This document shows, piece by piece, positions 33,482-42,337 of a DNA stretch of 64,000 nucleotides. Source of the DNA: Pseudomonas grandcourensis. GTDB taxonomy: Bacteria > Pseudomonadota > Gammaproteobacteria > Pseudomonadales > Pseudomonadaceae. Made by a program: the position numbers and the translations under genes. Position 1 is the first letter of the stretch, and every line of letters begins with the position of its first letter. The notes below the pieces were generated by a model. It did not search any database. It saw only the letters and a list, made by a program, of their open reading frames with translations, and had not been told where the DNA came from. The stretch covers positions 1 through 64,000 of the forward strand of contig NZ_CP150919.1 in assembly GCF_039909015.1 (NCBI RefSeq), written 5' to 3'.

Positions 33482-35392
33482 ATGGCTGAGGTATACCCTG
33501 ATTTTGAAAATATACATCGGTTAAAGGTCAAACCCACAGAGGGAGAGTTGCACATATTAGAGTATCTGTCTGCGAATCTCGGGTCTGAATATGAGATCTA
33601 CTTCCAGCCTTTTTTAAACGGTGATATGCCTGATATTATCGTCATGAGAAAAAAGTGTGGTGCTTTAATCATAGAAGTGAAAGATTGGAACTTGTCTGCG
33701 TACCGTGTAGATGCGGATAATAAGTGGAGAGTGAATAACAATAATCAATTCATAAGATCCCCCGCGCAACAAGCATTTGGCTACAAAAACAATATATTTA
33801 ACTTGCATGTAAGCAGTCTGGCGGAAAGGTATGCGCTGGATAAAAGATTTTACAGCACAATAAAAGCTTTTGTTTATTTTCATGATGCCACCAAAAAAGA
33901 AATATCAAGTATATATGCTTCTGCTGAAGCTGAGTTGTCCGAAAAAAAGAAAGCCTTGAACTATCAATACAAAAACAATGAGGTTCAAGATGTGCAGTAC
34001 GACAAAAAAATGGACTATCTGACAAATAAGTCGAGGCAGATCAGTCGAGATAGAGGGATGTCTATTAGCAGGGACAGCCTTTCAAAGTTGCTTAATGAAA
34101 TAAGAACTGAAAATTTGCTATTTTTAGACGAGGCCTATGACGAACTTAAACGCTACCTCAAGCCGCCCTATCATGTTATGGAACAAGGAATTGACATAGC
34201 TTACAGTTCCCTGCAATCCAGGCTCTCAATCAGCCAGCCAGGCTTTCAAAAGATGAAGGGTGTGGCCGGCTCTGGAAAAACAACCATATTGGCGAAAAGA
34301 GCGGTAAACGCGCACAAGAGACACGATGATAAAGTACTGATTTTAACGTTCAATAAGACATTAAAGAGCTATATTCGCGACAAGATAAGTGATGTCCGGG
34401 AGGGGTTCTCTTGGGGGGTATTTAATATCTCAAATTATCATTCTCTGATTGCCTTGGAGATGAATAAGTGTGGGCTGTTGATACAAGCGCCACAGGGAAA
34501 AGAGCTGAGCTCGAAGTACTTCGATGATCTGTTTTCAAATGAGGATGTATTTCAAGATCATGAAGAAAGGATCTATAAGTACAAAACTATATTGGTCGAT
34601 GAGGTGCAAGATTACGAGCAGCAGTGGATTAAAATAATCCGGAGGTATTTTTTAGATGAAGATGGCGAAATGGTTTTATTTGGTGATGATAGCCAGAATA
34701 TATATGGTCGTGACTTAAGTAGTAAGAATCCGGCACTGGTTCAGGGGTTTGGTCGTTGGGAGAGGCTTACTAGGTCTTTTAGATCATCTGCTGACTCGAA
34801 GTTGACGCTTGTTTCAAAAAAGTTCCAGGAGCAATATCTTTTAGAAAAGTATGACATTGATCTGGTTTTAACGGAGCCTCAACAAGGAATGCTCGCCTTT
34901 GATCTTGTTGAACGGCACGAATTTGACGGTGTCAGCAGTGCCTTTTCCATTTTTGACACGATTCAGAGGCGTATTAAAAGTAATTCAATGCATCCCAATG
35001 ATGTATGCATAGTCTCAACCAATATTGCGATACTGAGAAAACTGGATCAAAGGTTTAGATTGGAGCTAAACGAAAAAACACAAACAACATTTGAAAGTGA
35101 AGAGGAACACTTAGAAATACTAGAACTGCCTGAAAATGAAAAAGAGGCTGCCAGAAAGCTTATCAGAGACAGTCGTAAGTTTTCATTTAATTTAAACAGC
35201 GGTCTGGTCAAGCTGTCTACGCTTCAGAGCTTTAAGGGTTTAGAGACGCAAACGGCCATCTATATTTTGATGAGCGATGATAACGAGGAAGCAGTGTATA
35301 CCGGAATAACAAGGGCCAAGAAAAACCTTATCCTGTTCCTTCAGAAAGGAAATAAATATGCCGATTTCTTTTATGCTGAAGTCAGGAGCTGA
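33482..35392 (+). CDS. NERD nuclease-domain / UvrD-like helicase protein
   Basis: The 636-residue protein has an N-terminal NERD nuclease-like domain (PTEGELHILEYLSANLGSEY, PDIIVMRK, IIEVKDWNLS) and a superfamily 1 helicase: Walker A GVAGSGKTTIL (K266), VDEVQDYEQQWIK, and the C-terminal TLQSFKGLET...YTGITRAKKNLILF. The gene is much more AT-rich than its neighbours, with many AAA and ATA codons, implying recent transfer. NERD-helicases recur in defence islands, so DNA degradation of invaders is plausible. The ribosome site is weak. Confidence 0.82.
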   Translation: MAEVYPDFENIHRLKVKPTEGELHILEYLSANLGSEYEIYFQPFLNGDMPDIIVMRKKCGALIIEVKDWNLSAYRVDADNKWRVNNNNQFIRSPAQQAFGYKNNIFNLHVSSLAERYALDKRFYSTIKAFVYFHDATKKEISSIYASAEAELSEKKKALNYQYKNNEVQDVQYDKKMDYLTNKSRQISRDRGMSISRDSLSKLLNEIRTENLLFLDEAYDELKRYLKPPYHVMEQGIDIAYSSLQSRLSISQPGFQKMKGVAGSGKTTILAKRAVNAHKRHDDKVLILTFNKTLKSYIRDKISDVREGFSWGVFNISNYHSLIALEMNKCGLLIQAPQGKELSSKYFDDLFSNEDVFQDHEERIYKYKTILVDEVQDYEQQWIKIIRRYFLDEDGEMVLFGDDSQNIYGRDLSSKNPALVQGFGRWERLTRSFRSSADSKLTLVSKKFQEQYLLEKYDIDLVLTEPQQGMLAFDLVERHEFDGVSSAFSIFDTIQRRIKSNSMHPNDVCIVSTNIAILRKLDQRFRLELNEKTQTTFESEEEHLEILELPENEKEAARKLIRDSRKFSFNLNSGLVKLSTLQSFKGLETQTAIYILMSDDNEEAVYTGITRAKKNLILFLQKGNKYADFFYAEVRS

Positions 35393-35747
35393 GCAGTGTT
35401 GAAAATGAGATCACGCCATCACGCTTTTGTTCTGCGACCGCTTATCTGTTTTGCAATCACGCCACATGCGTGCGCTGAAATTCCCAGCAAAATGCTTGCG
35501 AAGGGAGAGCCGGTTTTTTCATTAGTTCCAGTCGCATCGTTCTCTTTTATGTATTCCCCCGAGATTTTCGTGGCTGCATAAACGTCCAATTACGCGTACG
35601 AGCGGCGGCTGGTTTTGCCTCCCTGTCGTTGGGTGCAGGCGACAGCGCCTCAAGCGCATGTTGGTTTTGATCACCGTCGCGTGAGTAAAACTTGATCAAA
35701 CTTGATCAAACTTGATTTTGATCGAGCGAGGCACTACATTGGGCACT
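35393..35747. promoter_or_regulatory. Intergenic region with TTGATCAA operator repeats
   Basis: CTTGATCAAA is repeated head-to-tail at 35691-35700 and 35701-35710, followed by CTTGATTTTGATCG; TTTTGATCA also occurs at 35666. The 10-bp period places palindromic TTGATCAA sites on one DNA face, just before the XRE gene. A 61-codon frame at 35396 is probably not a gene. Confidence 0.65.
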
Positions 35748-36869
35748 ATGCAAAATACCCTACATACCGAGTCGCTCCGCGCGGCCCTCGTTCAGCGTGG
35801 CTGGACACAAAAAGACCTGGCAGACCAGTTGGGGGTGTCGGCGCAGTCCGTCACCAACTGGTTCAAAGGTAAGGACTTTCCTCGTCCGGACAAGCTGCTC
35901 AAGCTGGCCACAACACTGCACCTTTCATTTTCACAGTTGGTCGCACCGCCTCCGGATCAGCCCGTGGTGGCGTTCCGCAAGAAAGCGGGCACCAAAACCA
36001 CCGATGAACACATTCTCAAAGCGCTGGGCATCGGCGGATTGCTCAAGCCCCTCGTCGATTTTTTGCCGAAGTTGCCAACCTTACGGACCCAGATTTCGTC
36101 GCCTTCCACCAGCTATGCGCGTTTGCAGAGCGATGCGTCCCAAGTACGCAATAAGCTGGGCTTGGGTGAGCGCAGTGTGCTGGGCTATGAAGCGCTGATC
36201 GCCGAATTCAAGGCGTGTGGAGCCGTGCTCGTGCCCGTCCTTTGGGGGCAAAAGCAGCAACACAAGAATGCGATGCACATTCTATTGCCAGCGTCTGATG
36301 TCACCTTCGTGTTCGTCAACCTGGATACCAAGCTGGAAGACTTCAAGTTCTGGATGGCTCACGAGTTAGCGCATGTCTACACCCCCGAACTGGCGGGGAG
36401 TGACGCGGGGGAGGATTTTGCAGATGCCTTTGCCGGTGCCCTGCTGTTTCCTGAGGCTTGTGCTCAGCTCGCGTATGCCGAAGCGGTGCAGGCGTCTAAC
36501 GCAACTGGGGAGGTGAATGTCCTTCAGCAGCATGCCCGGCATCACCAAATTTCACTGAACACGGTGTTCCAACAAGCGCAGGGCTATGCAAGGGAAAACC
36601 AGCTGCCATCGTTGCGGGTGATTGAAACAACAATCCATAAAGTGCGAAACAGCTCAGAACCCCAGCTGGTCAGCACGCTTCTGTTTGATCCGATTCCACC
36701 CAAACCCGCGCAATACCTTGGCGCTGCGTCGAATGTGTTTCAGTCGGAGTTCTTCCTGGCGCTGAAACGCATGATTCGCGAACATGGAACGGGCCCGTCG
36801 TATGTACAGCAAATCATGGACGTGTCTCTCAGCGACGCCACCGCGTTACATGGCGAGCTGGCACGTTGA
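35748..36869 (+). CDS. XRE regulator with ImmA/IrrE metallopeptidase domain
   Basis: The 373-residue protein starts at ATG 35748 (MQNTLHTESLRAALVQRGWT). An N-terminal XRE helix-turn-helix (QKDLADQLGVSAQSVTNWFK) precedes an ImmA/IrrE (DUF955) zinc protease domain with HELAH (H205, E206, H209) and EDFADAFAGALLFPE. Such proteins bind DNA as repressors and cleave a partner to relieve repression. The TTGATCAA repeats directly upstream suggest autoregulation. The stop overlaps the next start by TTGA, pairing it with the PIN gene as antitoxin-like regulator and effector. Confidence 0.87.
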   Translation: MQNTLHTESLRAALVQRGWTQKDLADQLGVSAQSVTNWFKGKDFPRPDKLLKLATTLHLSFSQLVAPPPDQPVVAFRKKAGTKTTDEHILKALGIGGLLKPLVDFLPKLPTLRTQISSPSTSYARLQSDASQVRNKLGLGERSVLGYEALIAEFKACGAVLVPVLWGQKQQHKNAMHILLPASDVTFVFVNLDTKLEDFKFWMAHELAHVYTPELAGSDAGEDFADAFAGALLFPEACAQLAYAEAVQASNATGEVNVLQQHARHHQISLNTVFQQAQGYARENQLPSLRVIETTIHKVRNSSEPQLVSTLLFDPIPPKPAQYLGAASNVFQSEFFLALKRMIREHGTGPSYVQQIMDVSLSDATALHGELAR

Positions 36870-37465
36870 ATGCGGCGTCCACGCTTGTCTTGTTGGATAC
36901 CAATGCGTATCTAAGGCTGGCGAAGCGTGTACGACCAATGCTCGGTGTGGCGTTTGGGCAGAAAAACTACGTTCTGACCATTCTGAAAGATGTCGAGGAC
37001 GAAGTGCATCGCAGTGGTGCGCTGAAGTTCAAGTTTCCTTGGTTTGATGGTGCGGATCTTGCCGCTGAGCGGCTGGCAAAGCAGGTACGCCTCAGCACCG
37101 ATGAAAAAGGCCAGCTAGAGGCTGCCCAAAGCGTGCTGCGGGGATGGGTAATAGCGGATCCGGCGGCCTACACCACCGGCGGGCGCTCGCCGCCCTCCTC
37201 GACAGACTGCCGTGTGCTCGCGTTTGGTCAAATACGAGACGCCATTGTGGTCACGGATGACTTGGGCATGCACCAGCTCGCTCAAGATTTCGGCATCGCT
37301 GTCTGGCATGGCCACGAGCTGCTCAAGAAGATGCTCACGGCCAAGCGGATAACCAATGAAGAAGTCAAAAGTATCTTCGAAGCGCTGGAGCTCAACGGCG
37401 ACCTGACGGAGACGTGGCGTCAGGCGAAACACACCACCTTTCTCAAGCTATTCGGTAAGGGCTAG
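36866..37465 (+). CDS. PIN-domain ribonuclease, likely toxin
   Basis: The 199-residue protein starts at a TTG overlapping the previous stop; no ATG is available before the conserved part. PIN features are LVLLDTNAYLRLAK near residue 8 (first catalytic Asp), ILKDVEDEVHRS, STDCRVLAFG and VVTDDLGMHQLAQDFGI. PIN proteins are Mg-dependent RNases. Coupling to an XRE-ImmA protein is a known two-gene arrangement. Target RNA is unknown. Confidence 0.8.
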   Translation: MNAASTLVLLDTNAYLRLAKRVRPMLGVAFGQKNYVLTILKDVEDEVHRSGALKFKFPWFDGADLAAERLAKQVRLSTDEKGQLEAAQSVLRGWVIADPAAYTTGGRSPPSSTDCRVLAFGQIRDAIVVTDDLGMHQLAQDFGIAVWHGHELLKKMLTAKRITNEEVKSIFEALELNGDLTETWRQAKHTTFLKLFGKG

Positions 37466-37481
37466 GGGTGGATGTCTTCGT

Positions 37482-37523
37482 GATGTCTCCCATTGTGGTG
37501 GACTAGACTGGGTGGGAGACATC
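37482..37523. promoter_or_regulatory. Perfect 11-bp inverted repeat upstream of antitoxin
   Basis: GATGTCTCCCA (37482-37492) and TGGGAGACATC (37513-37523) are perfect inverted repeats with a 20-base spacer. They lie just before the AGGGGA ribosome site. Centre-to-centre spacing is about three helical turns, fitting an autoregulatory operator. Confidence 0.7.
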
Positions 37524-37537
37524 CTAAGGGGAATCCC

Positions 37538-37999
37538 TTGCCTAAGCCCCCCAGGCCCGCTGACCCGTGCCCCGCCGCTGCTGCATACTCCGCCTATACG
37601 GTGTGGCAGGTGCTTGAACTGCCAGTACGCGGGAGCGAACTGATTGAGGCGGTGAACAGGGGCTTACCGTGCGCGATGCTTCAACGCCTCGCCGCTTGGC
37701 TAGTTATCCCCTTGGCGGCAGGACTGCAATGTGTGGGTATCTCACCGTCGACCTGGCGGCGGCGCGTTCAAGCCGGGTGTTTAAGCGTTCAAGAGAGTGA
37801 CCGGCTCTATCGCTTCGTGTCGGTACTTGATCGGGCGATTGAGCTCTTTGAGGGCGATAAGGCAGCGGCTTATGCTTGGCTCCGACGACCCCAGCGAGGA
37901 TTGGCCGGCGACAGTGCCATCGACTTGCTCGTGACTTCCGTTGGAACTGAAGCGATCCGCGAGCTGATCGGACGGCTAGAGCATGGCGTAACGCCATAG
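37538..37999 (+). CDS. Xre/MbcA/ParS-type antitoxin, toxin absent
   Basis: The TTG at 37538, six bases after AGGGGA, gives 153 residues (LPKPPRPADP...); upstream GTG or TTG starts would lengthen it. The C-terminal half reads GISPSTWRRRVQAGCLSVQE, RAIELFEGDKAAAYAWLRRP and IDLLVTSVGTEAIRELIGRL, the DUF2384 pattern of antitoxins that normally accompany a RES-domain NAD-degrading toxin. No RES gene follows in the next 490 bp. It may be an orphan that neutralises incoming toxins or a residue of a lost pair. Confidence 0.72.
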   Translation: MPKPPRPADPCPAAAAYSAYTVWQVLELPVRGSELIEAVNRGLPCAMLQRLAAWLVIPLAAGLQCVGISPSTWRRRVQAGCLSVQESDRLYRFVSVLDRAIELFEGDKAAAYAWLRRPQRGLAGDSAIDLLVTSVGTEAIRELIGRLEHGVTP

Positions 38000-38492
38000 C
38001 GGGATCAACGTGAGCCATGTCTCGGATAGTGGCGCTGGCCGGGCTGGCCCCACACCCGGAGTGGTTTTCTGCTGTTCATCAAGCAAAGTCCAGTCGGCTC
38101 GCTAACCGTAGAAAATGTGAAACAAAATGTGCAGCAGGCTATTGAATAATGCAGAAAATCGCCCGCGCTACAAGGGTTTCGTTCTTTTCGATTATGTGAA
38201 GGCAACCATGTTTTTTGAACCCACATGGGGACGATGACGGTGGTTGCGTAGTTGCATCGACTTGACCCTCATTTGCATTCCGCCTGACCAGCAGTTGCAT
38301 TCGTATTGTCTAGTGAAACACCTTCAAAGCCACTTAAAGTTAGGTGGACACCATCGCCTCAAGCGACGGCGTCAGGAAGGTGTATTGTCCGAGCGGTTAC
38401 GGTCAGTTTTCAATCAGCGCCGAAAGACCGGGAGCCTCACGCGGGTATCCGAGCGAGGTGTATTACCCGATAAAGCGCAGCCAAATTTTTGC
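38000..38492. other. Intergenic stretch holding the right 21-bp repeat
   Basis: No supported gene. The right copy of the 21-bp inverted repeat is at 38401-38421. The place where a RES toxin would follow the antitoxin has no such frame. Confidence 0.5.
38401..38421. repeat. 21-bp inverted repeat, right copy
   Basis: GGTCAGTTTTCAATCAGCGCC is the exact reverse complement of 31368-31388. The pair encloses 7.0 kb: the IS3 element, NERD-helicase, XRE-ImmA/PIN pair and orphan antitoxin. Confidence 0.75.
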
Positions 38493-40793
38493 TTATTGGC
38501 TGTCAACGGCCTCGGTTACATCTAACCAAACGCTGAACCCTGGCTCCTCATAAACGCGCCTGTACAGCTCAAAGGCGCGCTGTTCAACGGCCCGCTCAAA
38601 TGCTTTGGCGCGATCAAGATTCCAGAATCGATTGTCCTTTCCGGGAGGTGGGAGGCATTCCGCCCAAAGATCTTGATGCTGGGGATTGATAGCGCTTGCT
38701 TCTAATAGTTCGGCTGCTGTTGCCTGCCGATCAGCAAGCGCTCCGAGAGCTTCTTCCGTGGTCTCGGCTATTAATCGAAGCTTTCGGGCAGGCGACGCAG
38801 CACCGTCGCTGCGGTTGTCACTGCTGCCCCAGACCCGGATGTTCCCGATGCTGTTGCCGATGACGCCTGCTTGTTCGCAATAATCGATAAAGCGCGCGCC
38901 GGGCTTCGCACCTGTCCATCCGCTCCAATCATTAGCGGGAAGGATATGGTCGTAATCGTAAGGCGTATCTTCATCGCGTCTGGCAATGGGGTCACCCGGC
39001 AGCCTTGCCACATAGCTACGTTGCAGCCAGAGCAGGATCGAATGTCGGTGATTCCATGGCGCATGCCATCGCCGCCAGAATTCGCACAGCAGACGATCCG
39101 CCGTGTCATCTGGCTTGGGAAAAAACCGTGACTCTCCACGGGCTTTTGCTGAGCTGAGATTGGCGGGCGTATCTGTCAGTTCGGGGCGTTGACTCAGGGT
39201 AGCCGGGCTGTGTAACGCATGGCCCGCAGAGGCTTGGACTATGGCCTTCATAATCTTTTGGCCCGTATCGTCTTCGTGTGAGGTGTGCTCAGCGATGATT
39301 CGGTAAGCCACAAGGCTGGCTTTGTTTTGATCATGTACGCAAAGCCACCAGTACAACACCAAGCGTAAAACATCACGGCGCCTCGCCTCATCACGTGGTA
39401 TTCCGTGTGTCTCTAGATAGCCAGCCTGAGACAGCCGCAGCAGCACCTGTACCAGTTGGCGAGAAAGACATGGCAAGGCATGGCGTGGCAGACCTGGATC
39501 CGCGCCATTGCGGTATTCAAGGCATTGCAGGGTAAGGTCGAACCACCTTTTCATTTGGTTTTCAGTGAGCAGCGGCAGCAGCGAATCCAGAAAACCTTCA
39601 CGCTTGATTAGACGATGGAATTGCTCTTTGCTCGGGTTTACCGGGTCGGTGCGCTGTTCTTTTTCACCGGGACTCCATGCCGCAGCAGCCAGGCGCAGTG
39701 CGCTCATGGCTAGACCGGTAGGACTCATCAGGCTGGCAACGCTTGCCTGGTCAGATCCTCCACGATGCCCGTGCAGTCGTGTGACCATTTCATGCACTTC
39801 AGGGCGTAGGTGCTTGAGGATCGCGTACACGTAATCATGGTCAGAAAGGGGTGTGGCATTGGAGCCGATACGCTTGAACAGTAGTGCCAAGGGCGGCTCG
39901 GTGGTGTCGTGGAACTCTGTAGTAAATAGTCGGTTGTTCAGGCGTATGAGCGGGATCTGAGCAGCATGAATCCGCTCCAGACCAGTTGCGAGCTCGTCGA
40001 TGCGTTGCTCAACCAGGGTTTGATGTTTGGTTCCCAGTGAGGCCCAGATGCTCGTTGAATCAATTGAAGGCGCCTTCTGGGCTTTCAGATGCTCCAGTAC
40101 TTTGTGCCTCCAGACCTGCGCATCATTGAACTCATGCCACCACTGCATCAGATCGCGCAGATCCAGAGGCAGCGATGGCTGGTTACACCAAGGCCGAGTG
40201 CCTTGAAAGTCGGGAAGTTGATAGCTTTGCGTTTTAGCTGATTCAGGTTGCGTTGTCAGCCATTCGGTCTGAGCCTTGCGTCTCTCGGCCAAAGACAATT
40301 TTGAATTGGGGTTGTCGCGGGCAAAGCCAAAAGGCTGGTTTCGGGTGGTGACACGCATACGAAAGTGCTCGCCGCTGCGCGGCGTATCCGCAAAGTCCAC
40401 CCATAGACGATGTGAGATAGGGGTGCCTGCGGGTAGGGGCCAACCTGCTAGCATGGCGAGAGTGCGCTGCTGTCCGTCGACCAGGCCCAAGCTGCCGCCA
40501 GCTGCTTCTATCGCGGCGGTTTGTCCAGTCAGCGGTATGCTTTTAACGTTTTTGCCCAGTTCGCTGACCAGCAACGCACCAATAGGTAGTCCCTGTAACA
40601 GGGTGTCCCATAGTTCGAAAATTTGCGCGGGCTTCCAGACAAAACCGCGTTGAATCATGGGCAGAGAGACTTGCCACTCTTGAGCCTTGTTACCAGCTGC
40701 CCAGTCGAGCCATTGGCGGAGGGTCACTACACGGATGTTTTGTTGTTCGTCAGCGGGATTAAAGAAAATCAAAGCTCTCACGTCCTGTGTCAT
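38493..40793 (-). CDS. DUF262 and HNH protein, second type
   Basis: The 766-residue protein has an N-terminal DUF262 domain (LPMIQRGFVWKPAQIFELWD, DGQQRTLAML with D106-R110) and a C-terminal HNH-type nuclease near residue 600 (PYDYDHILPANDWSGW, then IGNSIGNIRVWGSSDN). It is longer than and not closely similar to the DUF262 protein at 13703. GmrSD-type enzymes with these domains restrict DNA carrying modified cytosines. It stands alone with no adjacent methylase, which fits a modification-dependent type IV system. Confidence 0.8.
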   Translation of the reverse strand: MTQDVRALIFFNPADEQQNIRVVTLRQWLDWAAGNKAQEWQVSLPMIQRGFVWKPAQIFELWDTLLQGLPIGALLVSELGKNVKSIPLTGQTAAIEAAGGSLGLVDGQQRTLAMLAGWPLPAGTPISHRLWVDFADTPRSGEHFRMRVTTRNQPFGFARDNPNSKLSLAERRKAQTEWLTTQPESAKTQSYQLPDFQGTRPWCNQPSLPLDLRDLMQWWHEFNDAQVWRHKVLEHLKAQKAPSIDSTSIWASLGTKHQTLVEQRIDELATGLERIHAAQIPLIRLNNRLFTTEFHDTTEPPLALLFKRIGSNATPLSDHDYVYAILKHLRPEVHEMVTRLHGHRGGSDQASVASLMSPTGLAMSALRLAAAAWSPGEKEQRTDPVNPSKEQFHRLIKREGFLDSLLPLLTENQMKRWFDLTLQCLEYRNGADPGLPRHALPCLSRQLVQVLLRLSQAGYLETHGIPRDEARRRDVLRLVLYWWLCVHDQNKASLVAYRIIAEHTSHEDDTGQKIMKAIVQASAGHALHSPATLSQRPELTDTPANLSSAKARGESRFFPKPDDTADRLLCEFWRRWHAPWNHRHSILLWLQRSYVARLPGDPIARRDEDTPYDYDHILPANDWSGWTGAKPGARFIDYCEQAGVIGNSIGNIRVWGSSDNRSDGAASPARKLRLIAETTEEALGALADRQATAAELLEASAINPQHQDLWAECLPPPGKDNRFWNLDRAKAFERAVEQRAFELYRRVYEEPGFSVWLDVTEAVDSQ

Positions 40794-41056
40794 TTTCTGA
40801 AGGCAGCTTTAAGGCGTGTCAGAGCGCCTATTACGTGTGGATTCCACGGCCACTTGGACAGGCAGTCGGATCCAAGCGAGGCAGGTTTGTGCTGTAGCTT
40901 TCGTAGTGCTGGCGCACATGTTTTCCGAATAAGTGACGGGTTGTAGGCTGCAAAGGGCCCACATGGCATGCCATCGCGGCGGCTGGCACTGAATCTTTCT
41001 TGACGGTGGCGATTTCTCCGCGCAGGACTACTGAACGAAAAAACATCATTATGAGT

Positions 41057-42016
41057 TTAATCGTTCGACTGATTGGCCGAGGTGCCGGCTGCTCTAAAAC
41101 CATCAATCTCGAGCGAATCAGCGTTGTAAATATCCTTTCCCCACCATGAACAATCCGACTCGATAGATCCCCCTAATTCCGTATCGCGGGTAAACGCTAT
41201 CTTTCTGGAGCCAATGTAATCAAGGGCAATGAGCGCGGGCTCCTCTGGATTGCAGATTGCCAAATGCAACCAGTCACCTTTATCAAACGCTCCACCAAAC
41301 TGGAAAGCTATATACGCCAGCATTTCATAGGTTGGGGTGCTTTCGGGAAAAATGAACCAGATATTCGGGGTCACTTCCCGTCGCGCACATGCCAAGTCGT
41401 ACAGTTCGAATGCAATCGCCAACGGCTGTTTCGAAGCCCCACCCACACGAGGGAAAATGGCGGCGAATGGTTGATCATCGCGTGTCACAACGAAGGCTGG
41501 GGAGGTGTACTGGCGCGCCTTGGATTGTTTGTAAATCCGTCCACCAGCCGCACCAAAAAACGCCGGGCCGGCTTTGGCAATTGCATCCGCACACTGGCGC
41601 TCATGTTGACTGGTGATTTTGCGTGTGTTGTCTCGGCCAATCACCGCCTGTGCCATGGGGTTAACTGCTTTGAGTTGGCTAAATAGCTCCTCCAACTCCG
41701 GCAACGTTATCTGGTTGGCAATGACAGCTTTCAGGTGCTTCTTGGCAGTGTCTGCCGAGAGGCGCGCAATTTTTTCCAGGGTTTCGACCTGGACATAGCT
41801 ACACAGAATCGCCTCGGCAGAGAGGTTGTTCATCTCGCTGTCGAGGAAACGGCCCGCCTTCATCACGCGAGCAAAGGATTGGTCTTTCATGCCCAACTTT
41901 TCAGCATGCTTCCGCGTGACCTCTGCCCGACTGTGTCCTGCGGCAAGCCCACTCAACAAATCTTCCGTGGCTTCACGGTAGGCCTGAAACCAGGCCGTAT
42001 TAACCTTCCGTCCCAT
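41057..42016 (-). CDS. Unknown protein divergent from tnsA
   Basis: From ATG 42016 (MGRKVNTAWFQAYREATEDL, GAGG six bases upstream) the product is 319 residues. The N-terminal 140 residues look helical (LSGLAAGHSRAEVTRKHAEK, QVETLEKIARLSADTAKKHL) and could bind DNA. The C-terminal half is mixed alpha/beta (ITPNIWFIFPES-like strands, DKGDWLHLAICNPEEPALIA). I do not recognise the family. Its divergence from the tns operon raises the possibility of a regulator or target-site accessory factor. Confidence 0.55.
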   Translation of the reverse strand: MGRKVNTAWFQAYREATEDLLSGLAAGHSRAEVTRKHAEKLGMKDQSFARVMKAGRFLDSEMNNLSAEAILCSYVQVETLEKIARLSADTAKKHLKAVIANQITLPELEELFSQLKAVNPMAQAVIGRDNTRKITSQHERQCADAIAKAGPAFFGAAGGRIYKQSKARQYTSPAFVVTRDDQPFAAIFPRVGGASKQPLAIAFELYDLACARREVTPNIWFIFPESTPTYEMLAYIAFQFGGAFDKGDWLHLAICNPEEPALIALDYIGSRKIAFTRDTELGGSIESDCSWWGKDIYNADSLEIDGFRAAGTSANQSND

Positions 42017-42337
42017 CCTGATCCTCAGCCCCTTCACTCCGGAAGGTGGCGCTATACGCCTTGAAATTGTTGCTAGAACCTAATCTATCTTGACAGGGAC
42101 GGTCAACCTTGGGTATACCTTTAATAGATGCTGGTTTACCATCAATTTGAGGCTAAGTGAGATGCTACGTGAAAACGCTGGACGTTGCCTGCGATGTAGC
42201 TCGAGGCGCCCACCTAGGTACTTGATGTCACGCCTAGGTGAAACCTTGTGCCATGAGGTTCCTAAAGGGTTCTGTCATCGCTGCTTTCGCAACGGGTTCC
42301 AGGGCATGAACTCAGTCAATGGAGAGTGAAGAAAAGC
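42017..42337. promoter_or_regulatory. Promoter region of the tns operon with inverted repeat
   Basis: The 320-bp divergent region holds CACCTAGG (42211-42218) and CCTAGGTG (42233-42240), a perfect 8-bp inverted repeat with a 14-base spacer. CGCCTAGGT also occurs in the left end at 6565-6573. It may be an operator for transposition genes. Confidence 0.5.

Noticed and set aside
35396..35581. Possible 61-residue secreted peptide
   Set aside because: No convincing ribosome site or signal peptide; likely chance frame in the XRE upstream region.
42090..42329. 79-codon cysteine-rich frame upstream of tnsA
   Set aside because: Overlaps the putative tns operator and promoter, with poor start context; no family recognised.
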